Assembly: GCA_004802725.1 (NCBI GenBank)
Contig: SGPM01000242.1
Span: 1 to 43,393, forward strand
Direction of reading: 5' to 3'
Origin: Antrodiella citrinella
Taxonomy: Eukaryota > Basidiomycota > Agaricomycetes > Polyporales > Steccherinaceae
Length of the DNA stretch: 43,393 nt
Position numbers and translations under genes: made by a program. Shown here one piece after another: positions 33,307-42,864 of this stretch. Below the pieces are notes generated by a model that was not told the DNA's origin, did not search any database, and worked only from the letters and a program-made list of their open reading frames with translations. Position 1 is the stretch's first letter. Each line of letters begins with the position of its first letter.

Positions 33307-33724
33307 GATGGGCTGGGATGGGTTAGAGAGCTGAGATGAGTTGGAACTTGGGATGGGTGTGAGAGTTGAATGGAGTCGATGGACGCTCGGTTTGGAGGAC
33401 GAGAGTGACTCAGAGAATGGGTACAGTGTGGTACCTTTCGTTGTGATGAGTGACTTAAAGAACGGGTGTGGTAGCCTCGTTGTAGATACGTTTTCCTCAA
33501 CGTGTGTGTCGCGTGGTACGTTGCATGATCTCGCCGATCGGATGACTCGAAACGCGAGGCGGGGATTATACTTACCATCGGACACGAAAGTGGACTCGAC
33601 GGGTTTTACGAGGACGGGCAGCGATCAGAAAGGATGATATAAAGTGCGATATGGGAACAAACAACACGGGACAGACGAACGGGATTGTTATGGGTGGATG
33701 GGATGGAGAAGGGTGGGGACGGGA
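33307..33724. other. Intergenic; no gene seen
   Basis: This GT-rich sequence lies between family U copy 4 and the 3' end of the dynein light chain gene. It probably includes the latter's 3' untranslated region. Confidence 0.4.
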
Positions 33725-34093
33725 TTATGACTTCCAAATGAGGAGGGCGAGGGAGCCGACGTAAAAGTAGATGAAGTGTTTGGTCTCTGGAGTAGGATGA
33801 GGTTTCTTGTTTGAACGCGAGACTGGAGAGGACGTACCGTGCGTAACGTAGCTCCCAAAGTTCTTGCCTACGACGACGTGCCACGTAGGCCCGAACCGCT
33901 TGTCAAACTCCTTCTTGATCTGCGCTGCAATGTCCTTCTCGATGTTGTACTTTTCGAGAGCTGCGGACGCGATGTCGACTGCCTCCTGCTGCATGTCGTC
34001 TGTCATGTCGACGTTCTTGACGACTGCTTTTGCGAGGGCATCCTTTGTGGAAGATATTTCTGTGGAGGAGGTGGGTGCGTCGACTTTCTCCAT
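33725..34093 (-). CDS. Dynein light chain, LC8 type
   Basis: Exons 34093-33838 and 33787-1 down to 33725, split by a 51-nt intron (33787-33837, GTACGT donor), give 105 residues. The core [60 protein letters not shown] and [17 protein letters not shown] matches LC8 nearly residue for residue, including the strand that swaps in the dimer and binds TQT-type peptides. A 15-20 residue serine/threonine-rich N-terminal extension is beyond the usual 89-residue form. The protein is a homodimeric hub in cytoplasmic dynein and other complexes. It is a conserved housekeeping gene sitting between decayed repeats. Confidence 0.95.
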   Translation of the reverse strand: MEKVDAPTSSTEISSTKDALAKAVVKNVDMTDDMQQEAVDIASAALEKYNIEKDIAAQIKKEFDKRFGPTWHVVVGKNFGSYVTHGTSSPVSRSNKKPHPTPETKHFIYFYVGSLALLIWKS

Positions 34094-34114
34094 TGCTGGT
34101 GGGTGGTTGAGTTA

Positions 34115-34160
34115 GAGTTATAACAAAACTTGAGTCTGAGTTATAACAAAACTTATAATG
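34115..34160 (-). promoter_or_regulatory. Duplicated promoter element of the dynein light chain gene
   Basis: GAGTTATAACAAAACTT occurs twice in direct orientation, about 25 bp apart, 25-65 bp before the start codon of the gene (read on the minus strand, AAGTTTTGTTATAACTC). Each copy contains a TATAA core. Farther out, 34185-34201 holds two ACACGTG E-box sequences. Confidence 0.45.
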
Positions 34161-34210
34161 TGCGTGTCCCGCGCGAGGTCAAGACACGTGCATCACACGT
34201 GGAATAGGCG

Positions 34211-34614
34211 CCGTTGCTGCAGGTTCATTCAATTTCCTACCCAAGGGCCCAGCTCCAATTTCACCCAGTGAGTGAACAGTCAGACAATGGAACACCCAGT
34301 CTGAAAAGAGGACGGTGGTTATGATGCCAAACCTCCTGGAGGTTCGACTTTGCGACGTATCCTCATGTTTGACCTTCGTGCGATAGAAGAAGCGGACATC
34401 GCCCGAGGAGTCGAAGCAACATCATGTTCAAGTTGCCGACAGCGATGATAGAGACATCATATGAAAGTTATAGAACCTGACCTGTCAACAGCATGATAAT
34501 TCATTAATGAAAGTAGACGTACTGTAGCCGTTGAAGTCAGCTTACTAGATGAAGTGGATATGAGGCATCTGCACGACGATGTTCATCTTCCTAAATTCCT
34601 CGCTCACATATTCG
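34211..34614. other. Intergenic; no gene seen
   Basis: Short frames only, between the dynein light chain promoter and the frame at 34615. Nothing further is supported. Confidence 0.4.
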
Positions 34615-34935
34615 TCACCCTCGTTGAGCACCTTCCCATCCCTGTTCGCGGACGGGCGGCACGCCGATCGCCCACACCGGCCTGTCCTCTAAGACCTTCG
34701 GACGTGCCTCCAGTTCCGCAAAATCCTCGACGATGGCAGGTGCATCCTGTGACAGACCTCGCTCAATTCTACGATTAAAGGCATCGCACATCAGCTGTGT
34801 GAGGGTGGATAGTATGGCGTAGCGAAGCGGGTCTGCGTAGTCTGCTGGGTCCGGAAGAGCGGAGACGGACCAACTTGAACATGGAGGCGGGGGACCGTTC
34901 TCCGCATTCTCATGATCCGCATTTCCCTGCATCAT
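34615..34935 (-). CDS. Hypothetical open frame downstream of family X copy D
   Basis: A 106-codon frame begins MMQGNADHENAENGPPPPC and continues with a helix-like DYADPLRYAILSTLTQLMCD, AFNRRIERGLSQDAPAIVED and LEDRPVWAIGVPPVREQG. It lies in the same frame as, and two codons after, the stop of copy D. It may therefore be a replaced C-terminus or the remnant of a neighbouring gene. No family is recognised. Confidence 0.3.
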   Translation of the reverse strand: MMQGNADHENAENGPPPPCSSWSVSALPDPADYADPLRYAILSTLTQLMCDAFNRRIERGLSQDAPAIVEDFAELEARPKVLEDRPVWAIGVPPVREQGWEGAQRG

Positions 34936-34938
34936 GCC

Positions 34939-36660
34939 TTACAGTATGCCTAATAACACTTCTTTCATGAGTGTGCCGTCACTTAGAACCGTCTCTATCC
35001 CGTCGTCATCCGAGTCGCTTTGCTCCACTTTAGCGAGCCGAGGTCGCCATCCAAGGCGAGGATCTCCAAGCTCTCGCAGCTGATCCATGAGATCTTCGTC
35101 AAGCTCCTTGCCAATCCGTTCCGCTAGAGCTAGCAAGTACTCTGAACATGGCATCAGTTCCAACGGATTTGAGAGATCCCATCTGTAGTCGAGGATTGGA
35201 GACACCACCTTCCAAACGGTCAATAACCATTACTCGCGGAGTAGTCGCATCACTTACCACGTGGTCGCCGTCCCAGTGCCCCACGAGAATTGTCATTACA
35301 GACCCAACATATGTGGCGCCGTATACAAGTCTCTCTCGTATACCCAACGCTCTACGTTGATATTGAGAAGAGATGATGTACATCGCTGCCTGCCGTCGTG
35401 CTTGATGGAAGTCATCGACCTTGTCCTCGTGCACAAAGACTATAATGAAAATCTGAGAAGCAGAGTAGTGCTCGATCGCTTGTGCACACTCGATATCATC
35501 CGCAAAGGGTTTCTTGATCACCGCTACCAGGTGAGGTGGAAGTGTGCGGAGGGCAACAACATCCGCTGTGGCTGTTCTTGTCGCCTTCCGCACGTAGGGC
35601 AGAACCAAGTCTACTTCCATCCTAGTGATAATATGTCAATGAAGTACACACATTGGACAAACATACACATACTTCACCGAGAAAAGTGATTCTTTATCAC
35701 CAGAAACACGTTGACGGTCTTCAGAAAGAGGACTTTGAAGACGAGAATCAAATCAGAAGCTTGTTATGAGTTGTACCGGCGGTGGTACCGTTCACAAAAA
35801 AGTTCAGGAAGGCTATTTCCTCGACGTACTGCCGCGACGACCTTGTATTAATATCGTCAGGGAAAGCGCGAAACTTGTCGTGGAACGACGTGAGAAACGT
35901 CTTGCACCCATGAATGTCGTCCGCATCGTCGATCTGGCGTTGAAAATGTTAGCGTGAGCTACGAGTGTAGCGGAACAGCTCATCAACGATACCTTCAGAG
36001 CGTCCGAGTGGATACGCGGTGCGTTTTCCTTCCGCAAAATCAGTCCCTTGAATTCGTTTGCCTTGCGAGGTGATGTCAAAGTAACTTCTGGCAGCGTAGC
36101 CCACCTGGTCCATTCGATGTCGTCCTTGGCCACTCTGGGAATGGCCGGTGTAAGTATTATCGTGCGGAATACAATATTTGCTCGATCTGCTCACGAGGAC
36201 GCCTGACTTGTGGTTTCCTCGTTTATTGTCCTGCAGGGCCTAGCCCTATGGTAGACAGAACTACAAAAGCTTTAAACTATGACGCAGCGTGGGGGCAAAG
36301 AACAACTAGGAGGACGCCTGACTTGCATCCCTATTCCGCCGTTGATCATCTTTTTCAGCTTGTCGCGTACATCGGGGCTATGGCCGGGATGTCACGCTTT
36401 CAGGAGGTACAGGTACAACGGGAATCGTACGGAATGCTGGTAATATTGTTAGTGTCGCTGTAGAATGACAGTCAAAGAGTCGAGTCTTGCCGTTGTAGTA
36501 CTAGTATGCGGATTCGTACGTACAGCTGCAGTACATGATTCCACAATGGGGCTAAGTTGCTTACATATCTCCACGTTGAGAACACGAACGACACGATGGA
36601 CAAGAGAAGTACTTACTCGTCACCGTCGTTGTCTGGATCTTGCCGCCGTTTGTCTGGCAT
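34939..36660 (-). pseudogene. Family X, copy D (internal deletion)
   Basis: It starts at ATG 36660 (MPDKRRQDPDNDGDE then GTAAGT, as in copy C). Segments in order: DIEWTRWATLPEVTL, FKGLILRKENAPRIHSDALK, HGCKTFLTSFHDKFRAFPDD, SRQYVEEIAFLNFFVNGTTA, then a deletion of about 50 nt against copy C with loss of frame and a TGA. The second half is open again: MEVDLVLPYVRKATRTATAD, IFIIVFVHEDKVDD, ARRQAAMYIISSQYQRRALG, RERLVYGATYVGSVMTILVG and, after a GTAAGT intron, SPILDYRWDLSNPLELMPCS and AERIGKELDEDL, ending early at 34939. The EDK core is intact. Confidence 0.7.
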
Positions 36661-37398
36661 ACTTAGTTGCGATGTAGACCGACAGAGACGTGTCGTATAG
36701 AGAACAGTCGATCGCAAAACTATGGTCACAATGTCACGGTGACAACTCCTGTGCACCACGAGGTAGGAGTCGAGGACGGCTCAGAGTGCATAAACTGCAG
36801 AGCGACCATCAAATCATAGGACAGGACACAACATGTAATTCTCATGATGGGTGTGATACAGGAGGTCGAAGGCATAACCAGAAACGGGGCAAGAACCACC
36901 TACCGTACCATCACGCCGCAGAAGATAATGCGAGATCTGGGAAACAAATCGTCGTATTAGCGGTCGTTCATGAACCAACAACACGAAGAATAAAAACGAA
37001 GGATATCAGAGAACTTTTATAAGGAAATCGTCTCATGTGCGTTGTAGCGTCGAAGTGAGCTGAGTAAATTATTTCATCATATGGAAGGCGAAGAAGGATG
37101 CCGCAAAGTTCAAAAAAGGGCCGACTCACCGGAGAAAAAAACCGGAAAATGACCAGGACGTTGTCAAACGCAGCACAGCCAGTTGTGAGCAGTTGTGGGA
37201 AGAGCAAAGAGCAACTCTGCAACGTCGATTGACTTCAACATCGAGAGACTTCTCTAACGACGCAAGCCTGTCGACGACGACGACGACGGCGACGTGGGAC
37301 AAAAAGAGGTTGAGAGAGCAAGCAAAGGTCGAGCAAAGGACATGTACAAGCGACGAACCGAAAAAAATGAAGCAGCGGGAGAGCGCTTATTCCACGTG
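36661..37398 (-). repeat. Upstream arm of the C/D inverted duplication (D side)
   Basis: Reverse-complement counterpart of 28358-29343, without the MITE. It ends at CACGTGGAATAAGCG (37384-37398, minus). The donor-like CGGTGAGTCGG and the acceptor-like TTTCCCAG that bound the snoRNA-like segment on the C side are also present here. Confidence 0.75.
37006..37080 (-). ncRNA. C/D-box snoRNA-like segment (repeat copy, D side)
   Basis: On the minus strand, box C ATGATGA (37080-37074), the shared ACTCAGCTCACTTCGACGC, an internal ATGAGAC and box D CTGA (37009-37006) are all kept, with the same spacing as the C-side copy. Confidence 0.4.
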
Positions 37399-37426
37399 GC
37401 GATCATCCGCTTATCCAAAATTTTGA
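37193..37426 (+). CDS. Repeat-associated open frame (D side), doubtful
   Basis: A 77-codon frame with a threonine run, TWDKKRLREQ and QRESAYSTW, the counterpart of the frame at 28309-28614. Its upstream part is out of register with that copy. It ends 95 bp before the importin start codon and could also be antisense of the repeat leader. Confidence 0.25.
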   Translation: MWEEQRATLQRRLTSTSRDFSNDASLSTTTTTATWDKKRLREQAKVEQRTCTSDEPKKMKQRESAYSTWRSSAYPKF

Positions 37427-37520
37427 TGAAGCGCTCATAGATGGGCAGGATCGCAAAAAAGTTGGAATCATCTTTCTCTTCTTCATACTTTCCAGTGCGA
37501 CATTCAGCACAACATACCCC

Positions 37521-40500
37521 ATGGACGTGAGTTGTTTTATTCGTATTCACGATCCAAAACTTAGCGTAACATCGAAATATAGTCCAATTTCGTTCAAGGC
37601 TTGCACGCCCTCTTGCAACAATCAACCGCGAATGATACCGTCCAACTCAAAGCCGTATGTCCCTCCGTTTTCTTCACGTCCTTTTCTCCGTATTTACAAC
37701 GATGCGCGAGTGCAGGCTACATCTCAATTGAACAAGGACTACTACAAAAACCCGGCATGCATACCAGCCCTCGCTCAGATCGTCGCTATTTCGCCTGAAC
37801 AAGGGGTAAGTCCTTGCTTCTCACTCATCTGTCCCTCCTGTTGATCCACTCCTTTTTTGGCCCGCAGGTTAGGCAATTGGCGGCGGTAGAGCTGAGAAAA
37901 CGGGTGAGCCAGAACTCGGGCGATCTGTGGACGCAGGTGGGGGAGCCGGAACGCGAGCAGATCAAAGCTAAGCTGCCTGAGATCGTGCTCGGTGAAGCCT
38001 CGTACGTTCTCCTCTCCGGTTTTTCTACTTCATTGCTGATTATCTGCATCGCAGAAAACTTGTTCGTCACTCCACTGCGCGTGTCATCGCTGCCATCGCC
38101 TCCATCGAGATCCCACTTGGCACATGGTCACAGCTCCTCCCTTTCCTCACCCAGACCTGCGTCTCTTCAGACGTCACACATAGGGAGGTCGCGACGTTCA
38201 TCCTTTTCACCGTGTTGGAAAACATCGTAGAGGGGTTTGAGAGCCATGTCCAGTCGTTCTTCAAGCTGTTTGAAGGCTTACTGGTGGACCCGGAGAGTCT
38301 GGAAGTCAGGATCACCACCGTCAGGTACGCGATTCTCCCATATTCCCAATGTCTACTTGTCTCAACGCGTGTTCGCGACTAGGGCGTTGGGTGTCATTGC
38401 TCAGTACATTAACCAGGACGACAAGGCGGATATCGTACGTTCCATTAGCACATACACTTGTTCTCTTCTTTACTCCTTTCACGTCTAGAAATCCTTCCAA
38501 GGACTTCTTCCCGCCATGATTCAAGTCATCGGACAGTGTGTCGAGGCTGGCAACGAGCAGGGTGCCCGCGCGCTCTTCGATGTCCTTGAGACACTTTTGA
38601 TCCTCGTGTGTATCTTCCTCGCTGTTCTCACGTACAATCTCTGACATCGTGTATAGGAAATCCCAATCTTGGGTCCCCACATCCCCCAACTCGCCGAATT
38701 TCTCCTCACATGTGGTGGAAACAGAAACTACGACATGGAGCTCCGCGTTCTGTCCCTGAATGCGTTGAACTGGACTGTCCAATAGTGAGTTTCGTTACGT
38801 TCGTGGTGATATGTACGACTGACGTGAATTTGGACAGCAAAAAATCAAAGGTGCAGAGCTTCAACCTAGCTGGTGCACTTCTCGAAGGTCTCATGCCCAT
38901 CACTACCGAAGAGGAGCCTGATGACATTGACGACGATGCTCCTTCTCGCGTATGTCCTGCCCATCTCTTCCTGACCTCACGCACTGAACACTGTGTTGTT
39001 GTTGGCAGTCTGCTCTGAGAATCATCGACGGCCTGGCGACCTCTCTGCCGCCGAACCAGGTCTTCCCTCCTCTTCGTACTCTCATCCAAACCTACTTCTC
39101 CTCCGCTGACCCGGCCTCCCGTCGTGGCGCCATGCTCGCTCTTGGTGTCTGCGTTGAGGGTTGTTCCGAGTTCATGACTCCATTGATGGCTCAGGTATGG
39201 CCCGTCGTCGAGGCGGGTCTCCAGGACAGCGACGCCAGTGTCAGGAAGGCCAGCTGCATCGCCATCAGCTGTCTGTGCGAGTGGTTGGAGGATGATTGTG
39301 TGTCCAAGCACGCCATTCTGGTGCCTGTAAGTGTCCAAGTACAGTCTATCTTCGCTCTTGATTTGATCACCCCCTCCAGACCATTATGCAGTTGGTGAAC
39401 GACCCCGCAACACAACGCTCCGCCTGTACCGCGCTCGACGCCCTGCTCGAGATCCTCCACGACTCGATCGACCAGTACCTGCACCTCATCATGGACCGCC
39501 TGGCCGGTCTGATCGAGACTGCGCCCTTCCCCGTCAAGTCTGTCATCGTCGGTGCTATCGGGTCTGCCGCACACGCCTCAAAGGACAAGTTCCTGCCGTA
39601 TTTCCAGCCCACGATGGACCGGTTCAAGCACTTCCTCGTGCTGACGGCCGAGGGCGAGGAGCAGGAGCTGCGCGGGATCACGATGGACGCGGTGGGCACG
39701 TTCGCCGAAGCGGTGGGCAAGGATGTGTTCCGGCCGTACTTCGCAGACATGATGGCGCAAGCGTTCGCTGGGATGGAGATGGGCAGCGCGAGGCTCAAGG
39801 AGTGCAGCTTCTTGTTCTTTGGCGTCATGGCCCGCGTCTTTGAGAGCGACTTTGCACCGTACCTTCCTAATGTTGTCCCTGCGTTGATCAGCAGTCTCCA
39901 ACAAGCCGAGCACGGAGATGACACAGCTCTCACCAGTACGTGTCTTTTCTTCTTTGCAGTCTGCTTAAATCTTATTCACGTTATCTTCTTGTAGTTGCCA
40001 ACTCCGACGCAGCAGTGGCCTTCGCCTCTGGCTCGACCCCGGCTACGGCGATCCCAGTCGACGGCGCCGCAGAACTTGACATCGAGGACGTCAACTTCGA
40101 TATCGACAAGATGCTCGACGTGAACAGCACGATCTGTATTGAGAAGGAGATCGCCGCCGACACCATCGGCGCCCTCATGGCCAACACCACCACGCACTTC
40201 CTCCCCTGGGTCGAGTCGTGCACCGTCGAGCTCATTGGGCAGCTCAACCATTACTATGATGGCATCCGTAAGAGTGCGACGGACTCGTTGTTGGAGATCA
40301 TCAGGTCCTTCTATGACCTGAGTGGACCCCAGGAGTGGCAACCCAGTGCGACAGTGTTTGCGCCACTCGACCCCAGGGTCAAGCAGCTCTGCGGCCACAT
40401 TCTAGTTCCGTTGATGGAGATGTATGAGAGCGAGGATAACAAGTGAGTTTCCTCTCCTTTTCCCGTATAGCCGACACCTGCCTTTGCGTGATGAAATAAT

Positions 40501-41684
40501 TACTCAGCTCACTTCGACGCCAAGGGCTATGAGACTACTTTTCGAACTTTCCTGACCCTTCTTTGTTCACTTTGCTGCTTGCTCTTCGTGGGACGCGTGC
40601 TAATCATCTTGTCCGTGATTCACAGGAAGGTCGTCGCTGGTCTGTGTATTGGTCTCGCCGAGACCATCAGCAAGCTTGGTCCTGCATTCATCGAAGGACG
40701 TAAGTACTTTCTCTTCTACCGCCTGAATTCACAACCAATTTGAATGTCTATATTCGTATAGAGACCGACAAGATCGCGAACATTGCCATCCAGGTCTTGG
40801 ACCAGAAGGCGGTATGCCAGCAAGACCCAGATCAAGATGAGGAGGAAGAGGCACCTGAGGACTCGGCGGAGTATGACACGATCTTGATGTCCTCTGCAGG
40901 CGACCTGGTGGCGGCCCTAGCCACCGCTCTTGGACCTGACTTTGCCCAGGCGTTCCCCACGTTCTTTGGCCTCATTTCCAAGTACTACGTGAGTCCATTT
41001 TGTGGTTCTACATGTTAGTATTATGCTAATTCGACGCGATAGAAAAAGAACCGCTCCTTGAGCGAACGGTCTTCTGCTATTGGATGTCTCTCAGAGATCA
41101 TTAGTGGATTGAAGGGTGCCGTGACCCCCCACACTGAAGCCCTGCTAGAGCTCTTCTATCGCGCTCTGTCAGACCCAGAACCCGAAGTCCAGACGAATGC
41201 CTGCTTCGCCTCTGGCCTGCTCGTCGAACACAGCGGGATGGACCTGAGCCCGCAATACCTGCATCTCCTCGCCGCGTACCGTCCCATCTTCAGCGTCGCC
41301 GAAGATGCGCCCTCCGCCCACTTGAACGCTCGTGACAACGCCGTCGGTGCAGTCTCTCGTCTCATCAAGCGCAATGTCGGCGCCGTCCCCCTCGACCAGG
41401 TTCTTCCCGTCCTGTTCGGCGCAATGCCGCTGAAGAACGACTATCTTGAGAACCGACCCGCGTTTGGCGCCATCTTCTTGCTGTTCAACACCCAGCCGCA
41501 GGTGTTGGGTCCGTACTTGGACCGTTTGCTGCAGATCTTTGCGTTTGTGTTGGACCCAAGTGGACCGGATATGATTGGGGACGAGATTAGGGCGCAGTTG
41601 ATTTCGTTGATCGGGGTGTTGAATGGCGCGAACCCTGCGCAGGTTCAAGCTGCTGGGCTGGGTCCGTTCGTCCCAGGTGCTTGA
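37521..41684 (+). CDS. Karyopherin beta, Kap123/importin-4 type
   Basis: Fifteen exons with 14 introns join in phase to 1081 residues, the length of the family. The coding part of exon 1 is only 6 nt (37521-37526, MD); exon 2 (37583-37654) continues SNFVQGLHALLQQSTANDTV. HEAT repeats fill the protein. The N-terminal importin-beta region shows VRQLAAVELRKRV and FILFTVLENIVEG. Later repeats include RRGAMLALGVCVEGCSEFM, VEAGLQDSDASVRKASCIAI, VGAIGSAAHASKDKFLPYF and LKECSFLFFGVMARVFESDF. Two acidic loops, EEEPDDIDDDAP and DQDEEEEAPEDSAEYD, are typical of Ran- or cargo-contacting loops. Known relatives carry ribosomal proteins and histones into the nucleus under RanGTP control. Intron 12 (40443-40625) is 183 nt, about three times the others. 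Confidence 0.95.
40488..40555 (+). ncRNA. Candidate intronic C/D-box snoRNA
   Basis: Inside the long intron of the importin gene, GTGATGA (box C, 40488-40494) and CTGA (box D, 40552-40555) frame a 68-nt segment with an internal TATGAGA resembling box C'. The part ACTCAGCTCACTTCGACGC is nearly identical in two other places in the window (28685-28760 plus, 37006-37080 minus), each in an intron-like context. Placement in an intron of a housekeeping gene, box sequences and length all suit a C/D snoRNA. I see no strong terminal stem and cannot name the guide target. Confidence 0.5.
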
Positions 41685-42864
41685 ACGTGCATAACACCTC
41701 TTCTTGACTGTGGTCTATGTGTCGGTGATGATGTTGAGCGAGGAAGACGCGAGGGTCTGAAGTAAGTAGAAAGAGTCGCCCATCTTCGCGGAGGAGGAAC
41801 GAGGACTGAGGATCATGTTTTGTTTGTTTGTTTGTCTAGTTGTCTCTGTTTCCGTTGTTCATTTCATTCCTTCCTTCTCACAAGATATACATGTCTGTAT
41901 CTCTCCCGCCATGAATGTTCCCACCTGCTTGTTGTTGTTATATTCCGCGAAGGGTCTTCCCCGTCTGCAGCTGATAACGGTACCAGTATCACTACTATAG
42001 AGCTCCTTGTATGTTGTCTTCCTGTTTCTCTCTTGCCGCAGCGTATTATCGTATCGTCATCTCACACCTTCGTAGGTCAAGTCTCTAATCAACTCCCATC
42101 GAGTCGAGCTCGAGGTCAGGCTGCCTCGGACACTTTGTTTGCCTTGGATCCACCGGAAACTGCCAGAAGCTGATACCCACAGCAATGTCTTCAGACCCCA
42201 AGTCCTTCAGAGTCGTTGTCAAGAACATCGACATATGACGTGGGACGCCGTCGACACAAGGGGTGTCAGATCCTCCGATCGCGACCATAGGGCAACATTA
42301 AGCGTTGCCCATAAAAGGTGAGCCACATGGCGAACGGCACCAGCGGCATCTGCAACGAGATTCATAGCCCGCTCTCCTTGCCGGCACCGGCACTGCTCGT
42401 CCAAACGCGTCGTCGCGTCTTCGACTGTCCAACACAGTCGTCCAACGCGTCGATTCACGACGCGTCCAAGTCTTCCACTATCAACTTCCTCAGATGGCAC
42501 ATTACAGATGTAGATAATGTGCATAGTGCGATACCTTCTTCATTAATCTCCGTTGTTCATAATGTCTCTTCTCTATATCCTTCTCCTTCTACTTCTATCT
42601 CGACTAATCAGCAAGGTGAGTACATCATATGCCCGTGATACATACTATTTGATACTTACACACCATTAGCGCAACCCACTACAGTAATTCCATGTCCCGG
42701 AGCTCAATACCCTTGGACTCCTGGATCTCCATACCAGACATACATACCCCTTCCCAATACATGATCCCGATACTCGCCCCAAACCTGGCTACAACTTACT
42801 CAGCGTCGACGCGAAGACATCTACCATCCTCATTCGATCGTGGAAGTGTACGGGAAGTGCAACG
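41685..42864. other. 3' flank of importin and intergenic sequence
   Basis: The first 350 bp are T-rich, including a TTTG run at 41818, as expected for a 3' untranslated region. The remainder holds short frames only (longest 42318-42638, no family likeness). I see no gene. Confidence 0.45.

Noticed and set aside
33114..33585. Long serine/threonine/histidine-rich frames on the minus strand
   Set aside because: Biased composition from the GT-rich plus strand; no start context, no likeness, and they overlap the family U copy.
39367..39933. 188-codon open frame on the minus strand
   Set aside because: It is antisense to HEAT-repeat exons of the importin gene; codon-bias shadow.
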